This document shows positions 24,471 through 35,113 of a stretch of 64,000 nt of DNA, piece after piece. Positions within the stretch are counted from its first letter, which is position 1. Each line of letters opens with the position of its first letter. The DNA is from Ifrita kowaldi (Eukaryota; Chordata; Aves; Passeriformes; Cinclosomatidae), in the NCBI GenBank assembly GCA_013398055.1, contig VZRS01004545.1, positions 46,429 through 110,428 on the forward strand. Reading direction: 5' to 3'. Position numbers and translations under genes: made by a program. A model generated the notes under the pieces. The model had not been told where the DNA came from, ran no database searches, and was given only the letters and a program-made list of their open reading frames with translations.

Positions 24471-27185
24471 TCCTTTTTCACCTTTGGACTTCTGGGAGCA
24501 GGAGTGAGGATCTGTCAAGGTGTGGTGAGGCAGAGAGCACCCGGCTAAAGACTCTCTCTGGGCTTGTTCAACTCCTGAGAACCTAGCAGGAAGGAAGGAT
24601 AATTGAAGGACAAATAGTCTTTAGCTGTAATTAGATGTACATATATATAAAAGATATCTCTAAAGAAATTTAAAAGATCATTTCAAGATCAAAATAAGGC
24701 ATAGCACACTTCAGAGTCTAGATATTTCCCCTTTCAAACTCATGTTATACTGAGGGGAATAGCCCATTAGTGATGTCTTGAGTTTTATAGTAAATTATCT
24801 CAGATGCATTGGTAGAAGATTAGAAGACTAAAAAACCCCAAGCCTTTAAAAATCTCATTTTTCGTACTCATTGAACACTAGGGCATGACGTGTTTTTTGA
24901 TCTACTGAAATTACTGTAAAAAAATGCTGACATAGTCCTGACATTTGAACCAGTGGATATAATATTGTATTACAGCTCTGGTAAAAATTTCCAGATAGCC
25001 AAAAAAATAAAAAGCATTTTCCTCCAGTGTTTATATAAACCTACAACAGAGGTAAGTTCCCTATGGAGTCCTGTCTTTGCTAATGTAAGCACGACACAGT
25101 ATAATGTGACTCTGTTGGTTCACAGAAGTTTTCCAACCACATCTCTTCTTGCTGCTTCTACTGGACTCCTAATCCAAATCCTGAATTCTCTGATGTTCAG
25201 GAATATATAATTTCCACCCTAAGTGTACTTGTGGCAAGTCTGTGCCCTTCACCTTAAATAATTCTTCCCTTTTTCTTTTGTTTGCTACTAACATAGCACC
25301 TGTGAGAGCATTCCCAGTGTCAGCTTGACTTCAGTTTTCATTTGTTAGGGTAAACGAATCATATTTCTGAACTGCCTGGTAGTCCTTCTTCAGAACACTT
25401 ACAGTTTGAATTGGTCTTTCTTGAACAGCAGTGAACAGAACTCTTCTCGTCTTGCCATCACGAGGTAACTTAACAGCATTATCTTTGTGTCTCCTTCAAG
25501 TTAGATTATGTGGAACCTGTAGTCAAGGTCTATTAGATCCATTGTGTTTCTTTTGCCTAGAAAGTCTGTTATACAGTTATTACCAGAGAAAGCTCCCACA
25601 TTAGTCTGGCACAATCTACTCGTGATAAAGCTACACTTTTTGTGCAATTTTCCTTTTGCATTTCCAAGTATTCTTTCCTTTGTATTATTTGAACAGCTCC
25701 CTGAATGCATGGAGGTAGCAATCCACAGTAAATTAAATTGGATGTACTAGGGAAAGAGCTCAAAGAATCATAATTGTCATACAGATCAAATGTGGAGTCA
25801 TAACTCTGTCTAGCTGACTAACATTTATCACTTACCAAAAAGAACAAAATCAAGATTCTGGCAACAGCCTATGTCAGTCCACAGCATCAGTGCAAGGAAC
25901 AAAGTCTCTGTAATACACAGCTGTACTTAGCCATATTTATCAATCTCCATCACAAGTGCCAGTTACATATCTGATGAGTACTTCCATCAATCTGAGCTCT
26001 GTGGTAGCAGAGACCACAAATTAAAAAAAAAAGCAACCCATGTACAGGTCTCTTGGGACAAGGTTTAAATAGAGTGAATCTATTATGCTGGCTAGCTAGG
26101 GACTCATTACTGAATTCACCATCCTTTGTCTTTGGAAATGCTAGAATCTTTTCTGGGAGAAAAGCCCTTCAGCCCTTGGGATCCCAGCAAAAGAGTAGAG
26201 TCTCTTTTTATCATTCAATGGCCCAATTTAATCACCACCGCAGAAAAGATTATGCCAAGGGCCATTGTTTCTTGTCCTCAGGCAGGCTGGGATCTCTTCT
26301 GAGAAGGCAGAAGTGTGAAGTGCTTGCAGACCTGGTAGGAAGTGCTATGAAAAACAGTCAGGAACTACCTCCCTGCTCCCAAAAGCTGGATTTTCCTGTA
26401 TAATTATCCCAGGAGGAGCTGGAATTTGAGGGACTCATCTGAGTGTGGGACTGAGCGAGGCATAGAGGCTAGTGCTGCCCAGCTCTCCCAGCCCTATGTG
26501 GAGTGGAAAGCAAGGCAGTCTCTTCCCTGGCAGTGCAGGTATCTTTCCCAGCAACAGAATTGCTGCACTGTGTGTGTGATGATTTGATGCTGACATAATG
26601 CTTCCATATAACCTCTGAACATGGGAACTTCAGCACAGACCTGTTAAACCATCCTTGCCTACACAGCTGCTGCCCAAAATTGCCTCGTAACTTAGCAACT
26701 AACTTGCTCCTGCTATTGGTCCTAGGCCTTCTTTAATGTTACCATTTCTTGAGCTTTTCCCTTTCATTATCTGTATATATTTCAAGTATTCCTCCCCCTG
26801 AGGCAGTGCTTCAAGAAGCAACTCACTTTTCCTGGTTTTGGCCTTTTATAGGCTATCTCTCTAATCCCTCTACAGAAATCTCACCAGCACGGCTATAGCT
26901 CATTCAGACTTAGACCTATCACCACATCACTTAGCCCAGCTGTTACTTCAGTAAGGGTAACTAGCAAGGAACAATCATCCTTTGGTCATTAGCAATCAGG
27001 ACCTAAACACAGTATGCCAAAGCAACATAGGTAAAAGATCTAAAAACCAGCCAACCCCCAGCACATGTTTAAGTTATGATTTTCACACCAAGTCCAATGC
27101 AGTTTATGTAAATCTTCACTTATTTGTAATAAAGTGCTTCATCCAAGGACAGCAGAAGAGTACACAAAATAATCCTCCATTTTAA

Positions 27186-27393
27186 TAGAATCACAGAGTG
27201 GTTGGGTTGGAAGGGACCTGAAAGATCATCTGTTGCCAACACCCCTGCCATGAATGGGGACACCTTTCAGTAGACTAGGTTACTCAGAGCCCCATCCAAC
27301 CTGGCCTTGAGCACTGCCAGGGATGGGGCATCCACAGCTTTTCTGGGCAACCTGTTCCAGTGCGTCCCCACCCTCTCAGTAAAGAATTTCTGG
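27186..27393 (-). mobile_element. CR1 LINE 3'-end fragment
   Basis: This is a well-preserved reverse complement of a CR1 3' end: AGAATCACAGAGTGGTTGGG, then TTGGAAGGGACCTGAAAGATCATCT, CATCCAACCTGGCCTTGAGC and GGGCAACCTGTTCCAGTGCG. It is 5'-truncated near 27393 at 'agaatttctgggtt'. Non-coding in its present form. Confidence 0.93.
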
Positions 27394-30300
27394 GTTAACA
27401 CAGTGCTACCAGCAGTTACAGGAACAGGCAGCTACACTTGCTGCAAAGGCAGTTGTTAAACAGCTGCCTGTCTCCATTGCTGGGTTTTGTCCAAGAGCAA
27501 AGAGGAGCTGCATGCCTTAACCTTCATTTATGGGCTGAAGAGACTGGCTTTGCTTATGTTTTCTTTCGCTGTTGCTACTGTCTTATCTATTTGGTATCTT
27601 AGATATTTATACAGTACACAGACTTCTAGCACCTTGCAATTTCCACTCCCCCTACATTTGTATCTGTTTATATGTGATCCAGTGGCTTGTTTTATTCAAA
27701 GGTATTTGAGTACCTCAGGGTCTTGTGGTTTTGCTGCATGTAGTGATGTACTAACAGTGTAAAAATATATTTAAATTGCTACTTGAAATACAATTTGTAC
27801 AAAAACTTAAACAAGCATCAATCAGAAGGCTGATATGAAACCTCCATATAAATAAGCCTTTAACTTCAGTCAACAAGTAAAGGCTTGCAAGGGAGCCTTT
27901 GGTCATATTTCAATGCATTGAACACTGTTTTATTAAGAAATACATTAAATCCCTCATTAAGAACACACTGCAAAACAACCCCTGCTTCCTCCAAATCTCT
28001 ATACAACCTGGCAGGAACAAGAAAGCTTGAAAACAGTGTTGAAACTACAAATGGCATATAAAAAAATCCAAAAGAATTTACTAAATGACATATTGAAAAT
28101 TCGAAGATAGGAACTGCAAAGGAAAATGAGGTAAGAGTGCCCAAGTACAGAGCCATGGATTTTTTTTCTTTTTTTCTGCTAGGTAACAGCAGAAAAAGAA
28201 AATACCTTTCAAAAATCTGGCCTTTAAGTAAATGGAGATGAGGTTTCTATTAAACATTTACATTTCACAGTGAGCATATTTTTGCTTTGTTAGCTGATGA
28301 CTACCACTGTTTATCAAACAGGATTACCTTCCTTAGACATTCCCAACCCCCCAGTTAGCTGCACCTTATGAATCACCAAATTTATAACTTGTCAGGTGTA
28401 GTCTGATACCTGAGGGCAAACTGGGACCCTGTTGCAAACAAGACATGTTAACTGCTTAAGCAGCTCACCAGACAATACATTGTTAAATGTGCTGAAGTCT
28501 TGAATGCATTTTTACTGTAGTAAAGAGAGAGAGTAATATCTAAGTACAGCTTTTTTTGAGAGCTGTAGTTTGGGTATAACCAACCAGATTATTAAAAATG
28601 AAACAATTCACATAGAGGAGCATGCTGCAATGCAGAGACTGGAAGGTGGCTAGAAGGATTAAAGAAATAAATCAGCTTGGCTTATTTTTAAACATGGTTC
28701 ATTTTTAGAGGGAATAAAAATACTAACATCGCTGGGATAATTTTCCTATGGACTTTTGGAAGTTTGAGCCATATTTTGCACTTCCCCCCTCTCAATTTCC
28801 ATACAATCTGAGCTCCTTCTTAAAAAGCTTCCCAGAGCCCAGTCCTTCTGAGTGGTGGCACAATGTAACACATGAGACAAGGTAACTAACCACATCAAAA
28901 AAACCCACTGAACAAAAATGTAAAATCCACATGCAGGATCCACACTAGGCACGCTCAGTCTCTTCGGAGAACCAGCAGAGGTCATTCTTTTTGAATAGGC
29001 TCATGCCTGTCACTTTATTTGGTCTCAAATGCTCAGTGAAGAGCTTGGTAGCTCAGACAAGAGGTGGTTCGGTCCTTGGCTTAGCTAGAGTCGAGGAACA
29101 CAAGGGAACTCTGCACGTAAATCATGAGGCAATGGAATTGACTTCTTTGAAAGCCGCCCTATAAAAGATTTTAAAAATCTCCTGCTACTCTCTGTATCTG
29201 GTTGTAGTAAGTAGCCTTTAAAAGGAGCTTCTGAAGTGCCTTTGTATTTATTCATTTCTTGCATCGCTGGGAGAACTTTGTAAGTGTATAAAGCATAGTA
29301 TACCTTTGCCACAAGAACATAGATCCTGGGTAAAGAGAGGAGAATGACTTGGAGTGACACAAATTATTCTGGATAAAATCACAATCAAAAGTGACACATT
29401 TAATAGCTGCCTATTCATGAAGTAACATGCATTGCCAACACTCCAGCATAAGGGAACTACAGGATTTCTAACAATGGAGAAAGACCAAAGTATGCTGGAG
29501 ATTAAAGTGTAAGCAGTATAGATGCTGAGTTTTCCCTTCATGCTGAGAAACCTGCCCCGCTTCTCTTCCCAACCCCTGCCAAGACAACTATTACTGTCTC
29601 TGTTGGTTCTGATGCAAACCCTGGAGCCCTGTATACAAGCTTGATTTGACCAAATTCAGTTGCTTGCTATAAATACGCCACTGTTATACTCATGTACCAC
29701 ACAGCTCTGTTTAAAGTTCTCACAGAACATGTGCCACTTCCCTGCAGGGAAAAAAAACAAACCACAATCAAAACAACACACCACCCTTCTTTTTTTCCCT
29801 CACTACATTTTTACTCACGCAACAAGAAGAGACTGTTCATGAGTAGTATTACTCATGACTCGAATCAAGCTGATACAACTTCAGAATACAATGGGAAGCT
29901 TAATGAACTTCTAGAGTTTGACAGGGTGCGTATCGGACATGGGGTATTTGAAATATTACACCACACTGACATGCCTCACTACGGGGATAAACATTGGCCC
30001 AAGGTTGATATTTGCTGCAATATTTTGTTACTCATTTCCAGTATTTTGTTTTCGATACCAGCTGGGCACCCTCCCAAGGAAACCAAAATCTTCTTCCTTG
30101 GAACAGGCAAATTTCAAAGGAACACTATGCAAACACTGGCTATCTTCCTCTATGATCTTTATGTAGCTACAACACTGCATGTTGAGGATAAGGGATGACT
30201 GCCCTGACACAGAACTTAAGTGTAAAATAAAGAATCAACACTACTGCTTTAAAATGTTTGGCAAAAGGGTAAAAAATATGTTCTAAGTCAAAGGAAGCTT

Positions 30301-31743
30301 TCCTAGCAAAGACACAGCAGGCCATCTATCTCCAAGGGTGTAAGCATTTGTTTCTGATTAAAGTGACCACCAAAACTCCAGGCACATATTTGATTGTAAA
30401 TGAACTTTCTATTTAGAGACTAGAGGAAATGTATTCCTTATACAGAAATCTTTATTCTAAAATAAATAAAAAAAAAACCAAAAACCAACACCCAACAACA
30501 AAAACCCCTTTAAATTCTAGGTCCATAGAAATAAAGGAAAAACCATTAAAAATAAAACATCATCAAACTAATAAATAATTTTCAAATATATGAAACCATT
30601 AAAAAGTAATTTTACTGTGTACTTACTCCTTGAAAAGAGAATTTAAATAGCAGTCTTGTTAAACAGTAAATTGTCCCGCAGAGTTTTGATAATTTTTAGA
30701 AATCATAATAAAGGTAGTTTACCTGATTCCTGAAAACTCAATGAGGAGATGCAAAACTAAGTCTTGTTCACACCTTGCAGTAGTTCAAGAGAACTAGTTA
30801 CAGGAATTTACCTAACTCTGCTGATTAAAAAAGCCCAAAAAATACAAACCACATGAGAAACTTCACCAGTTTTCCTGTGCAGGAAAGGTCTGCAGATGGT
30901 AGCAAGAGTAAGAAGAGAAAAGTCCACCAAAGCAGTATGACTCAAAACTTCCTGAAGGTACTTTTAATAGCTGCTTGGAGCTAGGATTTCACCATTTTTG
31001 GAAAGGTCATTTAAGTGAACATTCACAACTAGGAGAAGTGTTATTCTAGTAAACGAAAACATTTGTGGTTAGTAAAATTGAAGCAGATTTCGTATCTACA
31101 TTAAAAATATGTTTCCATTTGTCAGCTTGTGGTTTTAAGTACAACTCTACAACATTCTGGGAAATGAATGATGCAAGCAACACTTCCAATAGAGAAGGGG
31201 CTAGACTGCATGGGATTTAATAGTAATAAAATACTTGAAGCAAACAATTTGTCTAATACATACCAGTGAAAGGGAGACTGCTCCCTTACGGATTTTTACT
31301 TGAAAACAAGAAGGAAAGCAAAATAGACAAACTCAGGATACTCCCACTAGCGTATCGCAAGTAAATACAGTTTTGTAAGAACTCTGGATCTCTATTTGTT
31401 CTGCAAAACACAAAGAAGTTTTGGTACAACTTAGGTTTTCCAGCAAATGGAATGATTCTCAATTTCCTTCTCTGGAAAAAACATTCCTAAAGAATATCCT
31501 GTCTTTGCTATGTAAATGGGGAAATTCACAGGAAAAACTCACAACTAGTGTTAGTATAGACAGACTCTTACATGCTCACAATAAAAATGGACTTTTCTTG
31601 AAAGCAAATTAGGGCTGGAGCTCAGTTTCAGCTTGCAAATTGATTTAAAGAGAGAGCCTGAGAGATCTAACATCTCTGGATTTTTTTTTCTTTTATTCCT
31701 TTTTTATTTATTTTTATGCCAGGCAAGAAATGGGCAGATACAT
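27394..31743. other. gene-poor region with one long unexplained frame
   Basis: AT-rich sequence. A 168-codon plus frame at 29692-30198 has no recognised domain and no CpG or promoter context, and it is treated as chance. An A-rich/CA-rich stretch is at 30460-30510. No repeat family recognised. Confidence 0.65.
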
Positions 31744-31880
31744 GAGATCAGGTCAGTTGGTCAGAGCATGGTTCTAATACTGCCAAGGTTTTGGGTTTGA
31801 TCCCTGTCCGGACCATTCACCTAAGAGTTGGACTTGATGATCCTTGTGGGTCCCTTGCAACTGCAAATATTCTGTGATTT
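31744..31880 (+). mobile_element. tRNA-Ile-derived SINE with CR1-like tail (TguSINE1-like)
   Basis: The head reads GGTCAGTTGGTCAGAGCATG, GTTCTAATACTGCCAAGG and GGGTTTGATCCCTGTCCGGA, clearly a tRNA-Ile with AAT anticodon and nearly intact A and B boxes (internal RNA polymerase III promoter). The tail GAGTTGGACTTGATGATCCT..GGTCCCTTGCAACT..ATTCTGTGATTT is CR1-like and would let CR1 reverse transcriptase mobilise it. The architecture equals the zebra finch TguSINE1 family as I remember it. Confidence 0.85.
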
Positions 31881-32183
31881 CTGAATCGCTGGGGAGCTAC
31901 TGCAGATTTTCACAGCTGAAGTGGCTTTATGGTAAAACAATCTTCTTTATTTTTCACTTACATCTTTCAACAGAGCTCTGCAAATTAACAATCAAAGTCA
32001 GAAAAGTAGCTCTGTACATTTAGAATTGCTCCTGATTCCAATTAGAAACAATATACATCATGATACAGTCTTACAGAAACAAATTCGGAGAATTGCCAAC
32101 TTAGAGCTCTTATTTATGATTTTAGTGATCATTTGACACTCAAAATTGAAGAGATGTGCATTTGCAGACCAGAAAGCCAATTG

Positions 32184-32782
32184 TATCCTGGGCTGTATCA
32201 AAAGCAGCGTGGGCAGCAGGGCGAGGGAGGGGATTCTGCCCCTCTGCTCTGCTCTGGTGAGACCCCACCTGCAGTGCTGCATCCAGCTCTGGGGTCTCAA
32301 AATAAGATGGACATAGGCCTGCTCAAGCAAGCCCAGAGGCCATGAAGATGCTCAGAGGGCTGGAGCATCTCTCCTATGCTGAGAAGACAGGCTGAGAGAT
32401 GGGCCTGTTCAGCCTGGAGAAGAGAAGGCTCTGGGAAAATGTTATAGCACCTTCCAGTACCTGAAGGGGGCCTACATGAAAGCTGGAGAGGGACTTTTCA
32501 CAAAGGCATGTAGTGACAGGACAAAGGGTGATGGCTTTAAACTCAAAAAGGGTCAGTTTAGATTTGGTATGAGTAAGACATTCTTTACTGTGAGGGTGGC
32601 GAGGCACCAGAACAGGTTGCCCAGAGAAGCTGTGGATGTCCCATCCCTGGCAGTGCTCAAGGCCAGGCTGGATGGGGCATGGAGCAACCTGGTCTATGAA
32701 AGGTGTCCCTGTCCATAGCAGAGGGGCTGGAACTAGATGATTTTTATGGTCCCTTTCAACCCAAACAATTCTGTGATTCTAT
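32184..32782 (+). mobile_element. CR1 LINE, 5'-truncated, plus orientation
   Basis: About 600 bases of CR1 ORF2 C-terminus and 3' UTR: CCTGGGCTGTATCAAAAGCA at the start, then GAGACCCCACCTGCAGTGCT, CAACCTGGTCTATGAAAGGT and GGAACTAGATGATTTTTATG. It ends with the CR1 tail repeat CAATTCTGTGATTCTAT. Several frame disruptions are present; dead copy. A CR1-tailed SINE lies 300 bases upstream in the same orientation. Confidence 0.93.
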
Positions 32783-33676
32783 AACATATTATCACCTGTA
32801 CCAATATGCTCATTCCTTGAGTTTATATCTGTCAAATTTGTGTTTGGAAATATATGGAGGGATTTTCTTAATTTTTGGAATGCCAATGAATACACGTGGT
32901 ATATATGATGAGACAGTGTTAGAAAGAGGAAATGAGAGAAGATTTTGTGTCTATGCACATAGACTGGGAGTAAAAAGCTTTTACACAACACTTGAAGACT
33001 TTATGGGCTAGGAGATAATAATTATGTTCTATTTATAGTGTATTTTTCCTGAATGACACATTAACTTTATTCCTGGCTTGAACACTCACCAAGAAGTACT
33101 GGTTTGCTGACACTTCGGTAATTCCAAGATGCTGGTGCTCTATAATCTTTCACTTCCTCCTTCCACCTGCCCTAAATAGAAATTTATTTGCACAGTATCT
33201 GTTTTTAGCAGGATAGACCCTGTATTTAAAATTAGTCTTAAATAGTTATTTTAGCAACTATTTGTCAGATGCACAAGCCTGCAGGCCAACATGTTCTGAT
33301 TGCATGGACATATATAGAACCATCTGCCTTGGGAAGATAAGACCAATAGCAAAGTCATTCTAAAAACTGAATTATTGCTTATCTAATTTGAGGTGTCAAA
33401 TCCTGTAACTTAGTATAGAAAATACAATTTAAACAAGAGTGGAATTCTTGAGTATAAATTCATTAATTTAGAGGGGCTCTTAAGTTAGTCCACAATAATA
33501 ATTTTCCTTATGTTATTCCTCTTCAGTGTCTTAGAAGGCCTGTTGACTTTGTGAATTCTTAGCTTAAAAGACTTGCTATGAGCAGTGACTTACCTTCAAC
33601 CAAAGAGACCATTTTCAAATCAAAAAGTTGCTTTTAAAATGAAAACTCATCATATTCTAAGAAATATTCAAAATTC
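32783..33676. other. sequence between CR1 and the MCUR1 3' end
   Basis: AT-rich, no recognised gene or repeat. It may include additional MCUR1 3' UTR if a more distal polyadenylation site is used. Confidence 0.6.
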
Positions 33677-33682
33677 TTTATT
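33677..33682 (-). terminator. candidate polyadenylation signal AATAAA, distal
   Basis: This is the second AATAAA after the MCUR1 stop. It is followed within about 30-45 bases by TGATGAGTTTTCATTTT, a better U/GU-rich downstream element than that of the proximal signal. Confidence 0.35.
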
Positions 33683-33848
33683 TCAGACCAGTATTGCTAC
33701 AAGCATCCATCTCTTCCTCTGCACTTGCACATGATCAAAGTTGGCACTTCCAACCACAAAAATGTTAAATGGTTATTACAGTACAGGCACAAAGTAGCCA
33801 AAAAGCTTTACTTTCATTAAGCAAAGCCATTATTGTGCTCTAACAGCA

Positions 33849-33854
33849 TTTATT
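33849..33854 (-). terminator. candidate polyadenylation signal AATAAA, proximal
   Basis: This is the first canonical AATAAA after the MCUR1 stop codon on the minus strand. The following bases TGCTGTTAGAGCACAATAA are not strongly GU-rich, so its use is uncertain. Confidence 0.3.
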
Positions 33855-34770
33855 ACCAGTGCATAAACTGATCGCCCTTCTAAGAGCAAGCAGGAAAGGG
33901 AAATTTCCCCTAACTGAAGGAACACAGATGGCAGCTCTGCTGTTAAAGCAGTCATTTCATCAGTGGAAGAACGACAGATACCTGGATACACTGGACATCT
34001 TCACTGCTTTCAGTGGCACTTACTGATTCATGTGAGTTTGTTCAGAACTGGATTAAACATCTTTACAGGTGTCCACTACTGCTTCAGTTATTATAATCAC
34101 TATCAGAGTTCCACATTTGAAGAATCAACATGATTTTTTAAAAAATGAAACAATAAAACCCCCAGAAGACTGTTGCAGTTCTCTTGCCTGAGAGCCTGCT
34201 TCATAACCACCACTGAAAATCTCTTTCCTTTCTAGAAGAATCAAGAAGGCAGCACCTGAGACAGTTTGTATCAACTAACTACAAATTAACTAGTGTATGT
34301 TACTGCATTTCAAACTTCCAGTTACAGTGGTAAGGCTAGCAATTAGCATATGGAATGAGTATCAGATACTTACGTGTACCAAAGGCAAGTCAGTCACAAA
34401 AATCTCTACAAATACCTTACAAACAAAACTAGCAGTGAACACTGCTATCTTTACACAGAACTCGTTCATTAACACAACTGATTGGGCAGCCATCTGGAAA
34501 ACAAGCTGATAGCTATGTTACAAAAATAGCCAAACAAATATTTGATCATAGTAACTGTATGAACAAGTGTTAGAGGGAGGGAAGTAAGCATGATTCAGTT
34601 AGCACAAACTCCACTTATACAAGAGTGCCTCCAAGCCACAGAATGCGTAGCTTCAATTTTACACTAATCATCAATACTTCCAATACATGCAACTGAGTCT
34701 GGCCAGCATGTCTGAGCAGGCAAAGGAACATAATTCCATTGCTTTTCTCTACAGCATGCAGGCCCACTCG

Positions 34771-34788
34771 ACTGGCATGAATGCCAGT
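34771..34788. repeat. 8-bp inverted repeat in the putative MCUR1 3' UTR
   Basis: ACTGGCAT - GA - ATGCCAGT, perfect arms with a two-base spacer. Confidence 0.65.
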
Positions 34789-35057
34789 CTTTGCCTATAC
34801 AGGACACTTGGCAGCAGCAGGTGCCCTGCAGCTCAGAACAGAGGGAAACAGCAGAATGCTTCTGTCAGAGGTAAGGTTCAACCCATGCAAGGTATGTGCA
34901 CGGTTTGTTTCTAGGCACGTCTTTGGTTACATTCTCAACACAGTCTGCTTTATAAAATAATAAATAAAACAGCCAAGATTTGGCAAAAATCCAGGCAACG
35001 ATTAAAAACTTCTTTTCAGAAACTCAGATGAAGAAGTCCTTTTAAATTCGTGATTTG

Positions 35058-35113
35058 TTATATCCATAAACGATAAAATCCCAGTGCTACAGTAAGGCAT
35101 GTAAATACTGAAC
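35058..35113 (-). CDS. MCUR1: MCUR1 exon 9, C-terminal membrane segment and stop
   Basis: The final coding exon supplies 56 bases after the acceptor CTTTCAG: two bases that complete Gly, then SVFTCLTVALGFYRLWI and a TAA stop at 35060-35058. This is the hydrophobic C-terminal membrane segment that anchors the protein in the inner membrane in this family. It is too short to appear as an independent open frame and was located from the expected C-terminal motif. Confidence 0.96.

Larger units (their letters stand above)
19036..27185. other. gene-poor region
   Basis: This holds a G-rich patch at 19.32-19.56 kb, the GAAA microsatellite and the compound TTTA/CA microsatellite. Nothing else is recognisable and no frame has family features. 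Confidence 0.7.
33677..35057 (-). other. MCUR1: MCUR1 3' UTR (extent inferred)
   Basis: Sequence downstream of the stop codon on the minus strand is AT-rich, has no conserved coding frame, and reaches two AATAAA hexamers at 33854-33849 and 33682-33677. No hexamer of that form was seen between the stop codon and 33854. The UTR would be about 1.2 or 1.4 kb. It contains a short perfect hairpin at 34771-34788. The end point is inferred; transcript evidence would settle it. Confidence 0.4.

Noticed and set aside
29692..30198. 168-codon plus-strand open frame in AT-rich sequence
   Set aside because: No domain, signal or family motif recognised. It has no promoter context and its composition is like the surroundings. 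Frames of this size can arise by chance in 64 kb.
31744..31816. Possible functional tRNA-Ile gene
   Set aside because: The acceptor and stems carry several mismatches and the sequence continues directly into a CR1-like tail, so it is a SINE head. The same applies to 36765-36842.
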